Shown piece after piece: positions 1 through 13,488 of a stretch of DNA of 64,000 bases. The notes beneath the pieces are model-generated. The model worked only from the letters and a program-made list of their open reading frames with translations. It did no database searches and was not told where the DNA came from. Position 1 is the first letter of the stretch. Each line of letters starts with the position of its first letter. Both the position numbers and the translations under genes were made by a program. The stretch is from Nigrospora sphaerica (lineage: Eukaryota > Ascomycota > Sordariomycetes > Amphisphaeriales > Apiosporaceae): the NCBI GenBank assembly GCA_018287875.1, contig JAGVVL010000022.1, positions 2,914,001 to 2,978,000 of the forward strand, given 5' to 3'.

Positions 1-38
1 AGGGCACCGGTGCGAGGCCGGCTGTGTCAAGGACTCAC

Positions 39-212
39 CTGGGCTGGCGGCGTGAAGCGCGTGAGCAGCGCCGGCACGCGGTGGAATGCCGAGTAGGCGA
101 CGGGCGAACCGTGGCTTGTCAGCGTGGCGATGGGGGGCGTCGCATAGGCGGCTGGAAGGTTGTAAGCCGTCGGCGAGGCGACAGGTTGGCTCAGCATGGT
201 TCCTGCTTCCAT
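39..212 (-). CDS. Partial gene, first exon (left edge), unknown function
   Basis: An ATG at 212 opens 58 codons that end exactly at a strong donor (CCAG|GTGAGT, intron from position 38 leftwards), so the gene probably continues beyond the left edge. The exon is rich in Pro, Ala, Thr and Ser, without acidic residues after the second codon, and contains no domain I recognise. A mitochondrial or disordered N-terminus is possible, but that is a guess. No other coding sequence in the neighbourhood could explain the frame. Confidence is limited because only one exon is visible. Confidence 0.4.
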
Positions 213-2121
213 GCTTCACGCCTCGCGGGAGCTTATTAAGAATCCGACTTAGGGCTGAAAGAGGGAAAAGGCAACGAGCGCCCGCCGCTGTGGCGAAAAC
301 AAACGGCCGCCGGCAACGCAGCCGAAAATGGCCGCCCTCGGGCCCTTTTTTCCCTTGAGGGGGGGAATTACTGGGCCGCGGCGTTACGCGCGCGTATAGC
401 CTTCGTTGCTTGTGTGGGTGGAAAGCATCTACCACAGAAATACTCCTACATAAGTTTCTCTCCCGCGCTCATTCGCTCGGCTTCTCTCTACCTACCAGTC
501 CATAGGATTTAGGTGCCAAGGGGAAAAAGTGAGCGGCGGCGCAGGGTGGGCGAAAAGGAAACACCAGTCACGCATTCCCATCCCCCTCCCCCCAAACCGT
601 CGTGGGACCACGGGATGGCTGCCTTAAAGAGGCGCCGCGGCCCCGCCTCGCTTCTGCGGCTACGCCAAGAAACCCTGTCCCGGATGCAAGCAGTTGTCGG
701 CCCTAGGCCCCTGAATCAAGAAGTAGCTGCGCTCGCTAACCCACTGTGGCCTGCAGCCCTGCACGCCTGCACAGCGCCCCTGGCCCGTGGCGCAGGCGGT
801 ACGAATAACCCCTACCACCCCCAGCACCTGCCAGTTGGCACGTAGTGCTGTGCTGACCGTTTCAGGACACCAACCAGAATAATGGAACGCCCTGCCCGAA
901 AGAGAGCGTGGCGTGGCTCGGCAACCCACGCCATCTAGTGTCGTTGTTCACTTGCCTGCCTCCTTCTTCTCCCCCTTCTCCCCCTCCCTGAGACGGGGCT
1001 TGGAAGCCCACTCAGCCCGTGCTCCGTATGTACGAGTACACCAGCCCATAGATACCATAGGAAGATTTCTCTCGTATTATGACACTCGCTGTCAAGCCGT
1101 GACAAGGAAACACTGCTACCCAAAAAGAGCTATCCAACATGTTCGTAACCAAGGAGTCGGGTGTCTATCCCGCCCCCCCGTCCGAGAGCCCACGCGCATT
1201 GGCCCCATCGTCAGACACTTTCGAGCCTGTAAGCCCGTCATCCACGTACTGCGCACCGTACCTGTGCCCCCCGATCCCTACTTTTCCCGTCCAGCCATCA
1301 TCGCATCCTCCGCTCCAGGAGCCCGTCTCTCGACGTGCCCGTGTTTTTCCAGGGGCCCAGCTCCGATGGCAACATGCTGCCGCCGCGGCAATACCGACTA
1401 AAAATTATTAACCAGAAAACCCGAGCCTCCTGGGCTTGCACCGTTGTCATCTATTTTTGATCCACCTGCAGCCGAGAAAAAGACATCGCTGTTACAGAGT
1501 CGCGACGGAAACCCATGCAAAATCGTGGAGTGCAGAGAGATGAAGTGCTTGGTTGCAAAAAAAAAAAAAACGGTCCGAATGATATGCGAGAAACGCGTGA
1601 GGAATTCCAGGATATTATCACACACATCGGTGCCGGGCAAACGCTGCCGCCTCAAGGCTCAGACCGAGCCACGAGCGAGGCAGCGGGGAGTTGAATCCGA
1701 AAAGAAACGGTATGGAAAAAGAAGAGACGAATCGCTGTACCAGACACGCATCATCGAGTGCCGAAGTAAGGTATCGTCATGCAAATCGTCGTGAGTGGTG
1801 GGGTTTTTTTTTTTTTCTTTTGATGAGACTGGCACACGAAAGGAACCGCGAAAGAAGGCTGAGGGGCATGGAAATCACCAGGGGCGGCGAGCCGGAGCGA
1901 AAGAGAGATGCGAGGTGCCGACAGGCCAACGAGAGCGAGAGACGACGAGATTCTTCCACCAAATAAAAGACAAGAGGTATATAGCCCGGAACGCCAACCA
2001 ATATCGAGCAATGTCGCAACCGAGGTCGACTGTTTATGTGCGCCATCAGAACCCAAGGCGAAGCAACAAGTGCTGGAGAGATGCGCCAGACGCCGTCATC
2101 GCCCGTCGAAAACAATCACCG
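213..2121. other. Intergenic, 1.9 kb
   Basis: This lies between the start of the partial gene and the stop of the homeobox gene. It holds poly-A and poly-T runs near 1558-1570 and 1802-1816 and only short, unconvincing frames. It probably contains the promoter of the partial gene and the 3' UTR of the homeobox gene. No RNA gene or repeat family was recognised. Confidence 0.5.
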
Positions 2122-4028
2122 TCATGGATGTTGCGACATGTTGTCAGGTGACATGCTGGGGTCCATCGAGTCGAATTGCACCAACTGGTTCATGTCGAGG
2201 TCGCCGTGGCCATGGTCCACAAAAGCTGGCGAGTGCGGGTGCTGCATCGGCAGGTTGATGGTGTGCTTGGAGTACATCTCGTTGAGGCTGTTGCCATCAT
2301 CCGAGACGGCCGAGTCCCCCATCGGGTAGATGTCGGCAGACGCGCTGCGCATCATGCCCATGGGAGGCGACTGCTCGACGATGGCCGGGTCGCCGTGGTG
2401 GCCAAACGGGATCGGCGACACCGACTGCGGCACCATGGCCGGGGGCATCATGGGCGACAGGAACGTGCTGCTGTAGGGCGTGTTGTAGCTCGACGTTGGC
2501 ATCGGTGTATGGTCAGGGCCTTGCGAGAAGTAGTTGGGGCTCGGCGAGTACTCAGACGGCGCGCTGGTGGCCGCCGACAGCGGGTACGACCGCATGTCCA
2601 GACCGAAGCCCGCCTGCGTATCGATGCGAAGGTTCGGCCCTACCGGACTGAGCTGCTGCGGCTGCTGGGGAACCGGCGCAAAGATGTTGGGGCTGTGAGG
2701 ATGCGGTTGGGACTCGCCCGGGTGCTGGATGTAGAACGAGGGCATGGGGTTCTGGAACAGCGAGAAGTCGACGGGCATGGGTACCGACCGACTGCGCTGG
2801 CGCTTGTGACCGGGGCCGCGCATGCTCGCATGGTGGTGGTGAGCAGGGCTGACACCCCACTGCGTCTCCTGGAACATACCGACGTGGCCCTGGCCGAAGT
2901 TGGGCTGCGACGACGGCCGACCACCCGTGGGCGACACGGGTGCCGACGAGATGCCCATGGCGTGGCCCTGGTCCATAAAGGCGGCCGGGTTGTGGCGGTT
3001 CATGAAGGACTCAAGAGACACCAGCTTGGCGAGTTGGCCGCTGAGGACCTTGGGGTTGCCGCCCAGGTGGTGGATGAAGCACTGGGTCGCCTGCTGGTCC
3101 TCGGTGAAGTCGCCACACTGAAAGAACCCGTTGGAGTTCGGGGAGGAGTCCATGAAGAAGCTGGGCGGTCGGTTGAGCTCGATCATGATGCCGCCCGGCT
3201 TGCCGCTCTCGCCCTCGGCGTTCTCGAGGTAGATGTTCTTGATCGCGCTGAAATGGTACTCAATCTTGTAGCCGGCCTGGTCGTTGTTGATGTAGTACGT
3301 CATGGTGCATTTCTCGGGCGAGTAGAAGACGATGAGGTCCATCGTGTTCTGGCCGACGCGGGTCCACTTGCCGATGCTGAGAGAGCGGCAAGTAAGGTGG
3401 TGGATGAGGACCTTGCCCTGGCCGCCCTGGTCGCCTCCGAGCATCATGGAGGAGCCGTAGGGCACAAGGCCGGTGCGACCCAGAAAGGCACCGCCCAGGC
3501 CCTTGCCCGACTCCATTGCCTGCATCGCGAGGTACGCTCTCATCGATTCGGGAATCGAGTCAATGTCTTCGCCCGTCTCGATGCTCTTCTTGGCCAGCAA
3601 CTTGATCTTGGCACGTCTATGGGGGTGTTAGCAGCGCGCTATCACCGAGCACCTTGAATCGCCACATACCTGTTCTGGAACCAGATCTGAACAGACCTTT
3701 CGGTCATGTTGATCTCCTCGGCAATCTTCTCACGGACATTTGCCGTCGGTGTGGGGTTCTTGCTGAACTCGAGCTCCAGGGTCGTGAGCTGATCCTGCGT
3801 GGCGCGCTGTCGCTTCTGGTTCTTCTGTTGCTGCGTGAGGGTGCTCTTACGGGGGGGTCGTCGTGAGGCCGAGTTCGGGGCCTTGGATCCAGAGGCTGAT
3901 GGTGAGGGCGATTGGCTCAACTTGACATCATTAGGGGAGGTGGTGGAGATGGGGGTGGTGATGATATCGGTGGGTTCCGCTGTCAGAGCCGCCATGCCAC
4001 CCGGCATTTCCTCTTTAATAGTGTTCAT
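2122..4028 (-). CDS. htf1: Homeobox transcription factor, Htf1/MoHox2-like
   Basis: Two exons (3670-4028 and 2122-3616) are joined over a 53-nt intron (3617-3669, GTATGT..CATAG, with a GCTAAC branch) and give 617 residues. The homeodomain lies at about residues 69-128. Its recognition helix ends in WFQNRRAK, and the intron splits an Arg codon inside this motif. Downstream is a long conserved region of the fungal family (about 125-330: acidic, Gly-rich, with a hydrophobic [17 protein letters not shown] segment), then a Pro/Gln/His-rich tail. From family knowledge, fungal Htf1/MoHox2 proteins control phialide development and conidiation; the orthology is my inference from overall layout. The start is the first ATG, followed by a Ser/Thr/Pro-rich leader. 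The gene has unusually long gene-free DNA upstream. Confidence 0.85.
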
Positions 4029-7000
4029 GGTGACAATTATGTAAGTGGCCTCGGATTGACGAGGTTAGTTGTGATGGGACGCAAAGTCGCGTGTGAATGT
4101 CCAGCAGTCGAGGTCGCGGAGGCACTGAGGTTCAGAAAGGCCTGCAAGCGCTTAATCGATATGGCGTGTTACCCGACGGCTCGAGCGAGTCGTTGGTATG
4201 CCGCGGCAGGATATTCGAGTGCCGGGCTGTATCTAGCTTCTGGTAATCGTGGTGGTTGTTTTCTTGCAAGGAGCGTCGTCTCGACCCAGCCAGGGTGGAG
4301 GATCCAAGTTAAGCTGTCTGTCTGCTGCCGAGGGGTGTCGGCCAGAGTACTTTGGTGGAGGGACCCGCGATGTTTCAAAGCCGAAGGAACGTAATGGACC
4401 CGGAAGGAGTGACGGTGTCCGTATTGGCTAGAAGGTCAGAAAGGGAGCGTGTAGGGGGGGACGAAAGGAAAGACGGGGAAAAGAGGAGAGGAATTATCGA
4501 TTAACGACAATTACCACCGGCGATTTGGGAGAAGACTGAAGATGATGGATGGTGGGAAGGAAAGAGAAAGAGAGGGAGCGAAGGGGGTTTGAAGCAGGCA
4601 AAGGGTGGGTAGTAGCGACACTAAAAAAATCCCGAGTTGCGAGTATGTTCCCTTCTTGGCCGCTTGCTGGGTGTCAGGCGGCTTGCCCACACCGTCTCTC
4701 ATCCCATCCCATCCACACGTCCCGACCAGCCAGCCCACCCGAGGGCGGGTGGACACGAGCCAACTGTCGCTGCACGCTTCGCTGCAAGCCCACTTGGGCT
4801 GATGCAGGAACACACAGTGCATCGAGGCCCTTGCTTACTGTCCTCGTCCCAAGGACGCTGGCTACGGGAGATGCAACGCTTGCCGGCCGGCCTACCTACC
4901 CTTTCCCCCCCCCGGGTCGCCTGGACCCCCTCCCCGAAGGCTTGACAAAGTACCGACCTACACACGAAGAATCTCTATCGCCTACCCGCGCGTCTCAGAC
5001 GCCGTGGTTCCTCAGCATCTGGTGTCTCGTTCTCCCAGTTTGGATCAGTCGCGCGCTGGTCCTGTAGGTACAACACGCCCATTCATGAAACGGGCATGGC
5101 GACCAGCGGGTGCACAGGACTACTTTCGAGCTACTCCCAGCATGACGACTGAGAGTCAAGTCCGTGGTGGGCTTGCTGACGGCTTCCCGCACAGGGGCAG
5201 GCCTAGGAGGTCTCACTCGAGTACCCGCCTGCGCTGGAGCTAAGGGCTCTCTGCCCCTGGCACTTGTCCGACAAGGGAAACTTGTTCGAACCGGACTAGC
5301 CTTGTTGCAACAAACACAGGAGGGGCCGAGTCTCAGAAGAGTAAAGCGGGACAGCCGTGGAGGAGAGCCGGACGGCCCACGACGTGCAGATGGTAGGTGA
5401 GATCCCTGCTGCCCTCCACGGGCCACGGGCGACTTGATTGGCAGAGGCGTGCGCACTGGTTTTCTGCGCGGGCAAAATGTGAGAGCGCGCCAAAGATAGA
5501 AAATGGCCACGCGCGGCAAGCGGCGGCGACTTGGTGCAGGCGAGGAGCCGGCAAGGAGATGGCGCAGCCGAGCTGATAGGAACGACCGACTCGGCTTTGG
5601 GGCCATCCAGTTCGTCTCCTGACTCTGGACGATGGGCCACGCGAAAAAAAAAAAATAAGGGGAGCCCGTCTTGTTTTGTGACCGCTCCCAGGTAAACACG
5701 CGTGCGTGATGGCGGCTGAGCTGGTCTCAGTCGGATTCGAGGGCGGCTGGGCGCGCGCCACTGGCGACTGCATTGCGCCCTGGTGCCTGGCAGCCTGGGC
5801 GGATGGTTTGGCTAGCCGTGGAGGAGAAGCGCCCAGTCCCGGTAAAGGTAGAGAAGGCCACAGCCCGGCGAGGATGGCATCATGGGCCAATGCCGTGCCA
5901 ATACAGTGCCCGGCCACGATAGGCCCGATGAGGTCGCTGTTACTGATCGGCGACGATGTCTCGTAGGCCAGATACATTCCATTCCTGCGCGCCCGGGACC
6001 AGGGATCGGCTTCCCTGGCTGGCCGGTGTGCGGCGGCGGCGGCAGCGGATACCCCAGCACTGACCAGGTCTAGTCGCAAGCATTGAGCCATGCAGATGCC
6101 TGTAGCTGTGGCGTGTGCTGCGTGCTACGATAGGTACTGAATGGCTGCAGGTACTCCGTGCTAGGCCCCGCAGCCGGCGGCAGTCGGCCAGGATCAGGGC
6201 CGACGACGATGGGCTTGGAGCAGTGATGGTCGTTTGCGCCGGCCAGGGGTAGGTTGGAAAGGTTTGTTCAGTTTCGACTAAACCATCCCATCCGAACCCG
6301 CGCGGGTCGTGTCGTGGCCACATGTCTGTCAGCTGTATAAGGTTCGAATGGCAAGATTGGGCTGTCTCTTCCAACCCCGTCTCGCGAATGGTCGGGGCGA
6401 AGCCGTGTACCTATTGGAACCCTAAGAATAGGTATAACGCAAAAGTTTTCTCTGGAAACGGGCCCTCTGTTTCTCTGTCTGGGCTGCAAGGGGCGAATCC
6501 CGATGGGATGAATGCAGGTACCTAGTGTGCGGCAGCAGCAGCAGCAGCACGACCCTAGCTTCCAACCGTATTTGGGTACGCATGTACATACTCAGAAAGG
6601 ATCTATGGAGAGTGGAAGGAACCTTGCTTGAATGCGCAGAGGGGGTAGGCAGGTGGTGTACCCGCGTGCCTGCCTCTCGCGCCATAAACGGAAAGCGTCC
6701 AGTGTTGTCGCCTGCCGGAGCCTCGGGTCGCGCGAGGTTGCCAGAAGGAATGCGAACCGTTCGCGACAGGTGCAATAGTGGTGGCAGCCACGGTGGGCGA
6801 TGATCCGTCGAGCGGATTGGGGTTCTCGTCTTCTGAGTATCGTACTGGAGCCAACTACCCTCGTTAGTACGTACATCCCGTCTTGCGTTGGTACTTTGTA
6901 GTTGGGCGACGCGCGTGGTGGCATCCGTGCCCACATCTCGTGGCCTGTGTGCCCATGGCCCTGGATAGATGACCTCCTCTTCCACGATGGTGGAGGGGAG

Positions 7001-10000
7001 GAGGAGGAGGAGCCCTGCCCGTTTGTACAGAGTAGGCACGTTCTAGCACGTCCCCTCCCCATCGTCTCTCCAACTCTCTGGTCCCGTATTGCGCGACTCG
7101 TCCCTTTCTTGCCACCCCACCCCCCCTTCTCACAACCTTGACCGGCCCGCCGGCTCTTCCTCTTTTGTCGTGCCAGTCGGACAGCCTTTTCCACATCTCG
7201 CCCGCCCGTCCGTCCGTTCGCCCGTCCGTCCGACCCTCTACCCAGCAACCTCCCGCCTGTGCGCACTCGCGGGGCGTGGCCTCGTCCGGTCCCGGTGTAC
7301 AGGTCCTGGTCGCCCGAGCATGGATAGATGTCATGGTAGTGGGTGTGGTGGGGAAGCAGCACTAGCGCTCGTCCTACCGCCAATCAGAATAGGGCGGGCG
7401 GGTGCTCGCTCCACATGCTGCCACCGGCTCCTACTGGCTTCGCTCGAGACCCCTCGGGTCCCGTATCCCGGCCTAGTCCCAGTCCGTCCAGCTCCGTCCT
7501 CGACCCCCATCCCATGTCCCCTGTCCCCTCATGCCCATCCCATGCCCACCCCATGAATCGACAGACAACGACGAGCGGAAAAAGGGGGTTTCGAACACGG
7601 CTCTACCAAACCCGTCGAACAGTCAGGTCGATCCCTCGCTCCTTTTGTGACCTGCATCCTACGAGCTACGGCTACGGGTCTCCTGCCCGGCGCCCAGCAA
7701 ACGCCCTCCCCGTGACCTCCCGTCCCTTGCTGCTATTGTGTTTTACATAGTGTCTGACACGGTACGGTACGTTATCGCCTCGTCATCACCACCGACCTAC
7801 CGCGCCTCGCGTTGGCCCCCTCACCCCCTCAAAGCGCCCCTCCTAAGCTGCTGTTCACCACTGGTAGCCCAAGCTACGCCTTCAGCCCGATGTATGTGTT
7901 CCCACGCCCGGCCAATAAGATACTCACGCCAACACTGCCCGCCCAGCCAGCACAGCCAGGGAAAATTGGCCGTTGCGTACCGCCCCCTTGGGCGCGGCGT
8001 CGGTTGATTGGCCGGCTATTCAGACTTTTGTGCTGCATGCAGGCTTAGTCGGAGACACTGGAGGGGGGGCTCGTCGGGTTCATCGCGAACAGGGCCCCAG
8101 CCGGTCTGGAGACGATCGCCCACCAGCAAACAACGCCTCACTGGCCTCCCCCTCTCCCAATCCCTGGGCATGCTCCTGATGAGCAAGGGCGTGGAGAATG
8201 ACCAATCACCATGGCAAATTCCGACCCCCCTGTTTCCTTGACTGACTGCTAGTCGATGGAGGCAGCACCCTCCTGCGCAGGTCCTCCGAGTTCACCAAGG
8301 CCATGTACCTGCTAGGCCAGTTCCGAACTGCCAGTCCAACGTAAACAGGCCGAGGGTGCCCCCCCGACGGCTGCCGCTCTTGTTCCTGCAGTAGTCACAG
8401 TCCGGGGTTCCGACGCTTTCGCACAGCACCCAGTCGCAGTCGCAGTGCTCCTGCCCATGGCCGTAGGACCAGCCGCTTCGGCTCAGTTTTACCACGTAGG
8501 GCAATGCAACGCTGTGAAGCAAAGGCTAGTGTTGTGCCTCAGGGTCCTCAGGCCGGGCAACGTCGCCAAGCGCCCCCGGACACAGACATTAGACAATTGA
8601 CAACACCACATGTCACCGGGCGATGAGATGAATGTCTCGTTGCTACTTGACCGTCCGCCCGTCCCCTTCTGCTTCGTCTATCTAACTGCCCGTCCGGCTG
8701 CTCCGACCTAAGGCTCCGACCTGGTTCTGCTGGGGAGACGTCCGTCTTCAGCTGTCTAACACAGCGCAAGTGCGCCTGCGTCTCTGCGATGGAACCCATC
8801 ACGCACTACGCATGACGGAACTGTGGGCGTCTTGGCGTATTTGTGTTGCATCTTGGCTGCCGACACCTGAGAAACCTGCAGCGCCTCCCTCTAGGAGACG
8901 CCGGCTAGAGACCTTCTCGAAGCGTGAAGCGGCTGTTCTACTACAGGCGACTCTCCGTCTTCCCCTATTGCGGAACGCCCCTTGAAGGAGGTTTCTTAGT
9001 CTCGGCGACGCGAAGAAAGAAGACAAAGATACCCATATAGTGACGTTCCGCGCGGAAACCCACATCGCGGCAACCAACGCCAACGGTGTCGAAGCGAAGC
9101 CACCATGGTGCCGAAGCTTTCGCTGGGTGGCCGCGTCGCACGTAGTGCAGCCGACTGGCCAGGAACTGATGCCTTTCCCAGTGCCATCACGTACCACGAC
9201 CTTCCCAGCTTCTCGCCACACTACTCAGTTGGGCTTGGTGATCGGCCAGCAAGAGTGGGAGCGAATAAAAAGAAACCACAGGCGTAAGCCGCAACAGGGA
9301 TCCAGCTTTTCGTCTGATGTGGTCGCCTTGTGTCTGGCGGCAGCTGTGCCACAGCTGTCCCAGCATGCCCCGACAGGTACTAACCGGGGAGTCCTTGCAA
9401 GCCTGTAGTGGGCACCGGCGATAGCGACGGGGCTTGTATGGACGGCCGTCGCATGAAAGGAGAAGGGACACTGTTATCAGAGTCAATGCTTGACTCGAGC
9501 GCCGTATGCGAATCCATCATCACAGTGTGCACCGGAAGCCTAGCAGCAGGTAGCGGCCAGTACTCGAGGCTCCACGGCTGTCCAAGTGATCCGTCGGTCA
9601 TCGTGAGGCAGGCGGCTCCTCTATTCCTCGGCTCCTCAGTCTGGCTGGGCCGACAGTCTGGCAGCACGCCGGCAGTCTAACAAGTGGGAGCCCTTCTGGC
9701 TGTCGACCGTTAAGCTCGACGGCGCTCTGCAGGTGCACAATGCCCAACGCGGTGGAAATTTGTGCCTCGATCAAGTGGCATCAATGTTTGCTTCACAGTC
9801 TGATCTGCGTCCGGATTCACCACCGCTTGGTCTCTCCATTCGTCAACTATCGAAATGTTAAAAGCACACCAGTGCTCTGCCCTAGCGCAGCTGCCATCCC
9901 ACGCCTCCGGGCCCTGGGGGGAGCGCGAAGTCACGTCGAAAGCCTAATAGTCTCAGAACACACCCGCCTACGGAGAGATCGTAATCAGCACGCATTCACC

Positions 10001-13000
10001 GTTCTTCCTCCCCCTTTCTTCGGCCGCCCTGGTGCTGGCCTGGGGGCGAGACGCGTTGGATGGAGGGTAATGAATGGCCCGGCCCTTTGACCGGGCAGGC
10101 TAGTCATACAGGCAGACTATGGAATGGATGGAGGCCGCATGGTCCAGCAACTGGCCGAGTGCCATCGCCGGGCCTGTTTGCCGGCGCCTCCACGCATAGC
10201 GTCCATCCCCTATCCGGGCTGTGTGCCTGTAAGTATGTACCCTGCTTGCGAGACTGCCCGAACCTTCTCCCCCCTCCGAAAGTTTCAGGGCGCCGAAGGC
10301 CTTCACCCATCCTGCTCGCCTGCCAGCGCCGCCGACCGTTGGTGCGGCCGTCGGTAAACAAACGCACCCCTCGCCCCAATCGCGATGGGCGTCCTGCAGG
10401 AGCCTTCATGCGCCCACCCAGTGGCAGGCCACCGTTGCTTCGTCGGCATAAAGCACGGGAAGCCTCAAGCCAATAGCCGTTCGACTTGGCTTCGCGTCCC
10501 CCTACGTGCTACGTTCCTGCATCTGCACACACAGTGGGAAGATCGGCCCCAGCTCGGGCCCTGGCGAGTGCTGCTCGATCTCGGCGGCGGCGGCTCGCAG
10601 GATGGGACGCTGACGGAAAGGCTCCTGCCGGCGACGTAACTGGCTCCATCAGACGTGCTCGCTACGTATCCCGTTCACTCTACGCGGTGCGGCGGTTGGG
10701 GGCTCAGCGCCGACGCAAACAGAGCACGGCACTCCGTACCACGCCACCAGAACAGTCTTGCGGCCGCTGTTCGTACAACCGTCCTGTCTGGCACCGCCCG
10801 ACACGCCGCGGTAAGCGGAAAAGGGGCCGCTGGGCTCCCCAACGTCTCTTGTCTCCTTCTTGTGCTCGGAAGCCTGCCGGCTGTCTGGCCGTCTGGCAAC
10901 AGGGTCTGGTTGGTCTCTGGTCCTGGGTCTGGTTCGTTTGGGTCTGGGCCCGAGTCCAGGTGCCGGTCCCGATCCTGGTCCCAGTCCTGGTCTGATCCTG
11001 GTCGGCCCTGACCCTGACCCAGGTCCTCCTGGTCCAGGTCCGTGTGTAGCCATTCCCCTCCCCGCACGGGAATCCATCTTGCCAGCCTGCCAGATGCCAT
11101 GGGCAGGTAACCTTCCTCGACCCAGGCTGTTCCCACTTCCATGCGACGGTACGACGAGCCCTCCGGTGCCTCCATGGCAGTTGCAACCGTATCCGGCGCC
11201 AACGGTTTCTAATTCGCGTTGCGATTGCTCGGGCCTGCCCGGGGCCTCCTTTGCCTCCATCTATATCGACTCCCACCTCGCCGGACGGTCAATTGAAGGC
11301 CGTCTCGTCCGCATCGTCGGCGGCCACCGACCCCAAACAGGTTATGCAGACCGCACGGGTCCAGCACCCCCTCCGGGCCGTTGCCTCCCCCCCCCCGCCC
11401 GCTGCAAACTTTCCCAAACCTTCCATGAATCACCGTGTCTGTCTGCCCCTCCGAAGTGGGGAGATTTACCCTATCATGACAAGGTCCGCCTTACCAGGCG
11501 CGCCGACGAAGGCGTGCACAGCACTTCCTCCGCCTAGGGCCGTTATGGTTGCACTCCAAGGCGCAACCTGGCATTCTTCTGGAACAAGCGACACCAGGCG
11601 GTGGTACCCCATCGCTGTGGCAGATCTGCGCCGGCATCTTCGTCCGATGGGTTGGCGGCTGCCAGCGGCGGTATCTGCCCCTCTTCGGCGCTGCTTGTCT
11701 GCGCCGTGAGGATGTGGCTATGCCACACTCTGTTACTCAAACCGACGATTGGCCCAAGGATCATATCTTCGTGCGGCTTCGGTCGTTTGTCTTGCTTCAC
11801 CCCTCCAGGCCCCAACCGCTGTTGGCCTCTTGCTTCTCCCCGCCCTGGCGCCCTGTCTCGAGATGCGACATGGTGTTGACTGGAGCAGATCTGTCACGCA
11901 TTCCCCATTTTAGACGATCCCCCCGCCCATTGCGTAGAGAAGTGGTAGACATACACGCAGTCGTGCTGCGTAACTTGGTCCATTATGCCCCTGCCTCCCC
12001 TCGGGACCCCCTTACCGCGACTACGACTCTCCAGCGTGACGAAGGAGACCCAGGGATGGTGAAACCGCATGTTGCTATTCCTATGCGGAGTATGAGTGGG
12101 CTTTGCCCAGGGGCGACGAGATCCCGGTGTGCTGGTAATAGTGATCGGCGACATAATTGCCGGAGGGGCCGCGACGGCTCTTCCTCCACCGCCGCCGCCA
12201 TGGAAGGCGTGCCGAGTCGGACATCGTGAGACCTCTTCGGCCGTTCAAGCCTCGGCAGGCGTGTTACTGCCCCCTGGATGCAGGGCCTTCTAGCGTACGA
12301 AAGTAGTAGTCGTCTTTCTCCGCACAATCCCAAATCCAGCAGGGGATCTGAAGGTTTGCTCTGCTCACCCACCCTTACCGCCGGCACGTGTATCACGAAT
12401 AGCCTTCTACATTTTAGGGCGTTCTTAACCTACCTCACATAATCAAGGGTCCCGGGCGCCCATAAGTCGCGAACTCCGCCACTCAACCGAATGACCGCAC
12501 ACGGCCGGGTTTCTGTCGCCCTCCCCGCAGAGCCCCCCGCCTCAACTTTTGTGCTGCGGGCGTTGGACTATGGGTCATAACTGTATATCCGGAGAAGGGA
12601 TGCAGAAGCCGGTTCAAGAGCCGACGAAGGGGACGACGAGTCATGGCATCATCGGGGCCCCAGGGCGAGGCGTGGATATCCCCCAATTGTCAGTCGGGGT
12701 CGTGACCAAGGCAGGGTGGTTGGCATCAAGTGCAAAAGAAGCCAATGTCGTGCGATGGCGGACCCGGATCGTGGGCCGATCTGTCAGCCGCGTCCAGCAT
12801 GCGTACGCCTGGTGTCGGCCCTTTGTCTCGGCAACTGGTGTTAATGGCGCCCCCCGGGCAACCTGGCCGGCAAGTTCCAGTAGCAACTGTGCGGCTGCTG
12901 GGGCCGGTCCCAACAGCCTTACTTTTTCTGGTTTTGCAACCTCGTTTATCGCTGCTCCCTGCTCCAGTATTTCAAGGCGAATGTTTCCCGTGCACGGGTG

Positions 13001-13488
13001 CTGTACACGTATGACGGGACCCAGCCGACAGCTTCACTTCTCTACCATGGATGGGGAGACGTCTGTTTGTGTCTCGTGGTGCTCGGCTGCGGCGTCAGGC
13101 TGCCGAGTCCAGGATCTTGGCGCGACCCATGAAGCGCTGTATTCAGCTCAGCATATAGCAGCAAGTCGTTATCGTCGGAAAAGAACATCACACTCCGCCA
13201 GGTGACTTGTCAGTAAACGATCATACGAGAGCAAGGGCTGATGGGTGTGCCGAGCACCCGTGCCGTCCCACCACGACCATTTGGCCGTGCTGACTAGGCG
13301 GCGATTCGTAACCTGGCGCTTATCGTGTCCGTTGAATATAACGGGTTTGTCGTCTTTTTGTCTATGCGAGCCATCCATTGAAACAAGCCCAGCGCTGTGG
13401 GCTCCGTGGCAACTACGTCTTCCCACATGGTTTCCGTGCCTCGCCAGTCAGCTGCAGTCGGGATGCGGGATGTCCTGCGCAGGCGCCA
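4029..13488. other. 9.4-kb gene-free region upstream of the homeobox gene
   Basis: No recognisable protein, tRNA or transposon was found. Frames of up to about 260 codons occur on both strands, but they overlap each other, lack family resemblance and reflect high GC. The region holds a CCGT-rich stretch (7201-7235), an imperfect hexamer minisatellite (10898-11043) and many short homopolymers. Since it lies 5' of a developmental regulator, a long leader, a long promoter or non-coding RNA are reasonable possibilities, but nothing in the sequence proves them. Confidence 0.5.
10898..11043. repeat. Imperfect GGTCCTG/GGTCTG minisatellite
   Basis: About 145 bp are built from degenerate 6-12 bp units with GGTCTGG, GGTCCTGG and CCGGTCC as the core. 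Read on the minus strand they give Gly/Asp/Pro/Gln-rich nonsense repeats in several frames at once, which points to a DNA-level repeat and not to a coding domain. Confidence 0.6.

Noticed and set aside
2176..3657. 493-codon plus-strand frame antisense to the homeobox gene
   Set aside because: Low-complexity Arg/Val/His-rich translation opposite a clearly conserved coding exon.
10649..11276. Long overlapping minus-strand frames with Gly/Asp/Pro repeats
   Set aside because: Three phases are open at once across the same minisatellite, which indicates base composition and not coding.
12549..13205. 218-codon plus-strand frame in the gene-free region
   Set aside because: Cys/Ser/Trp-rich random-like composition and a non-ATG-like context; no conserved pattern seen.
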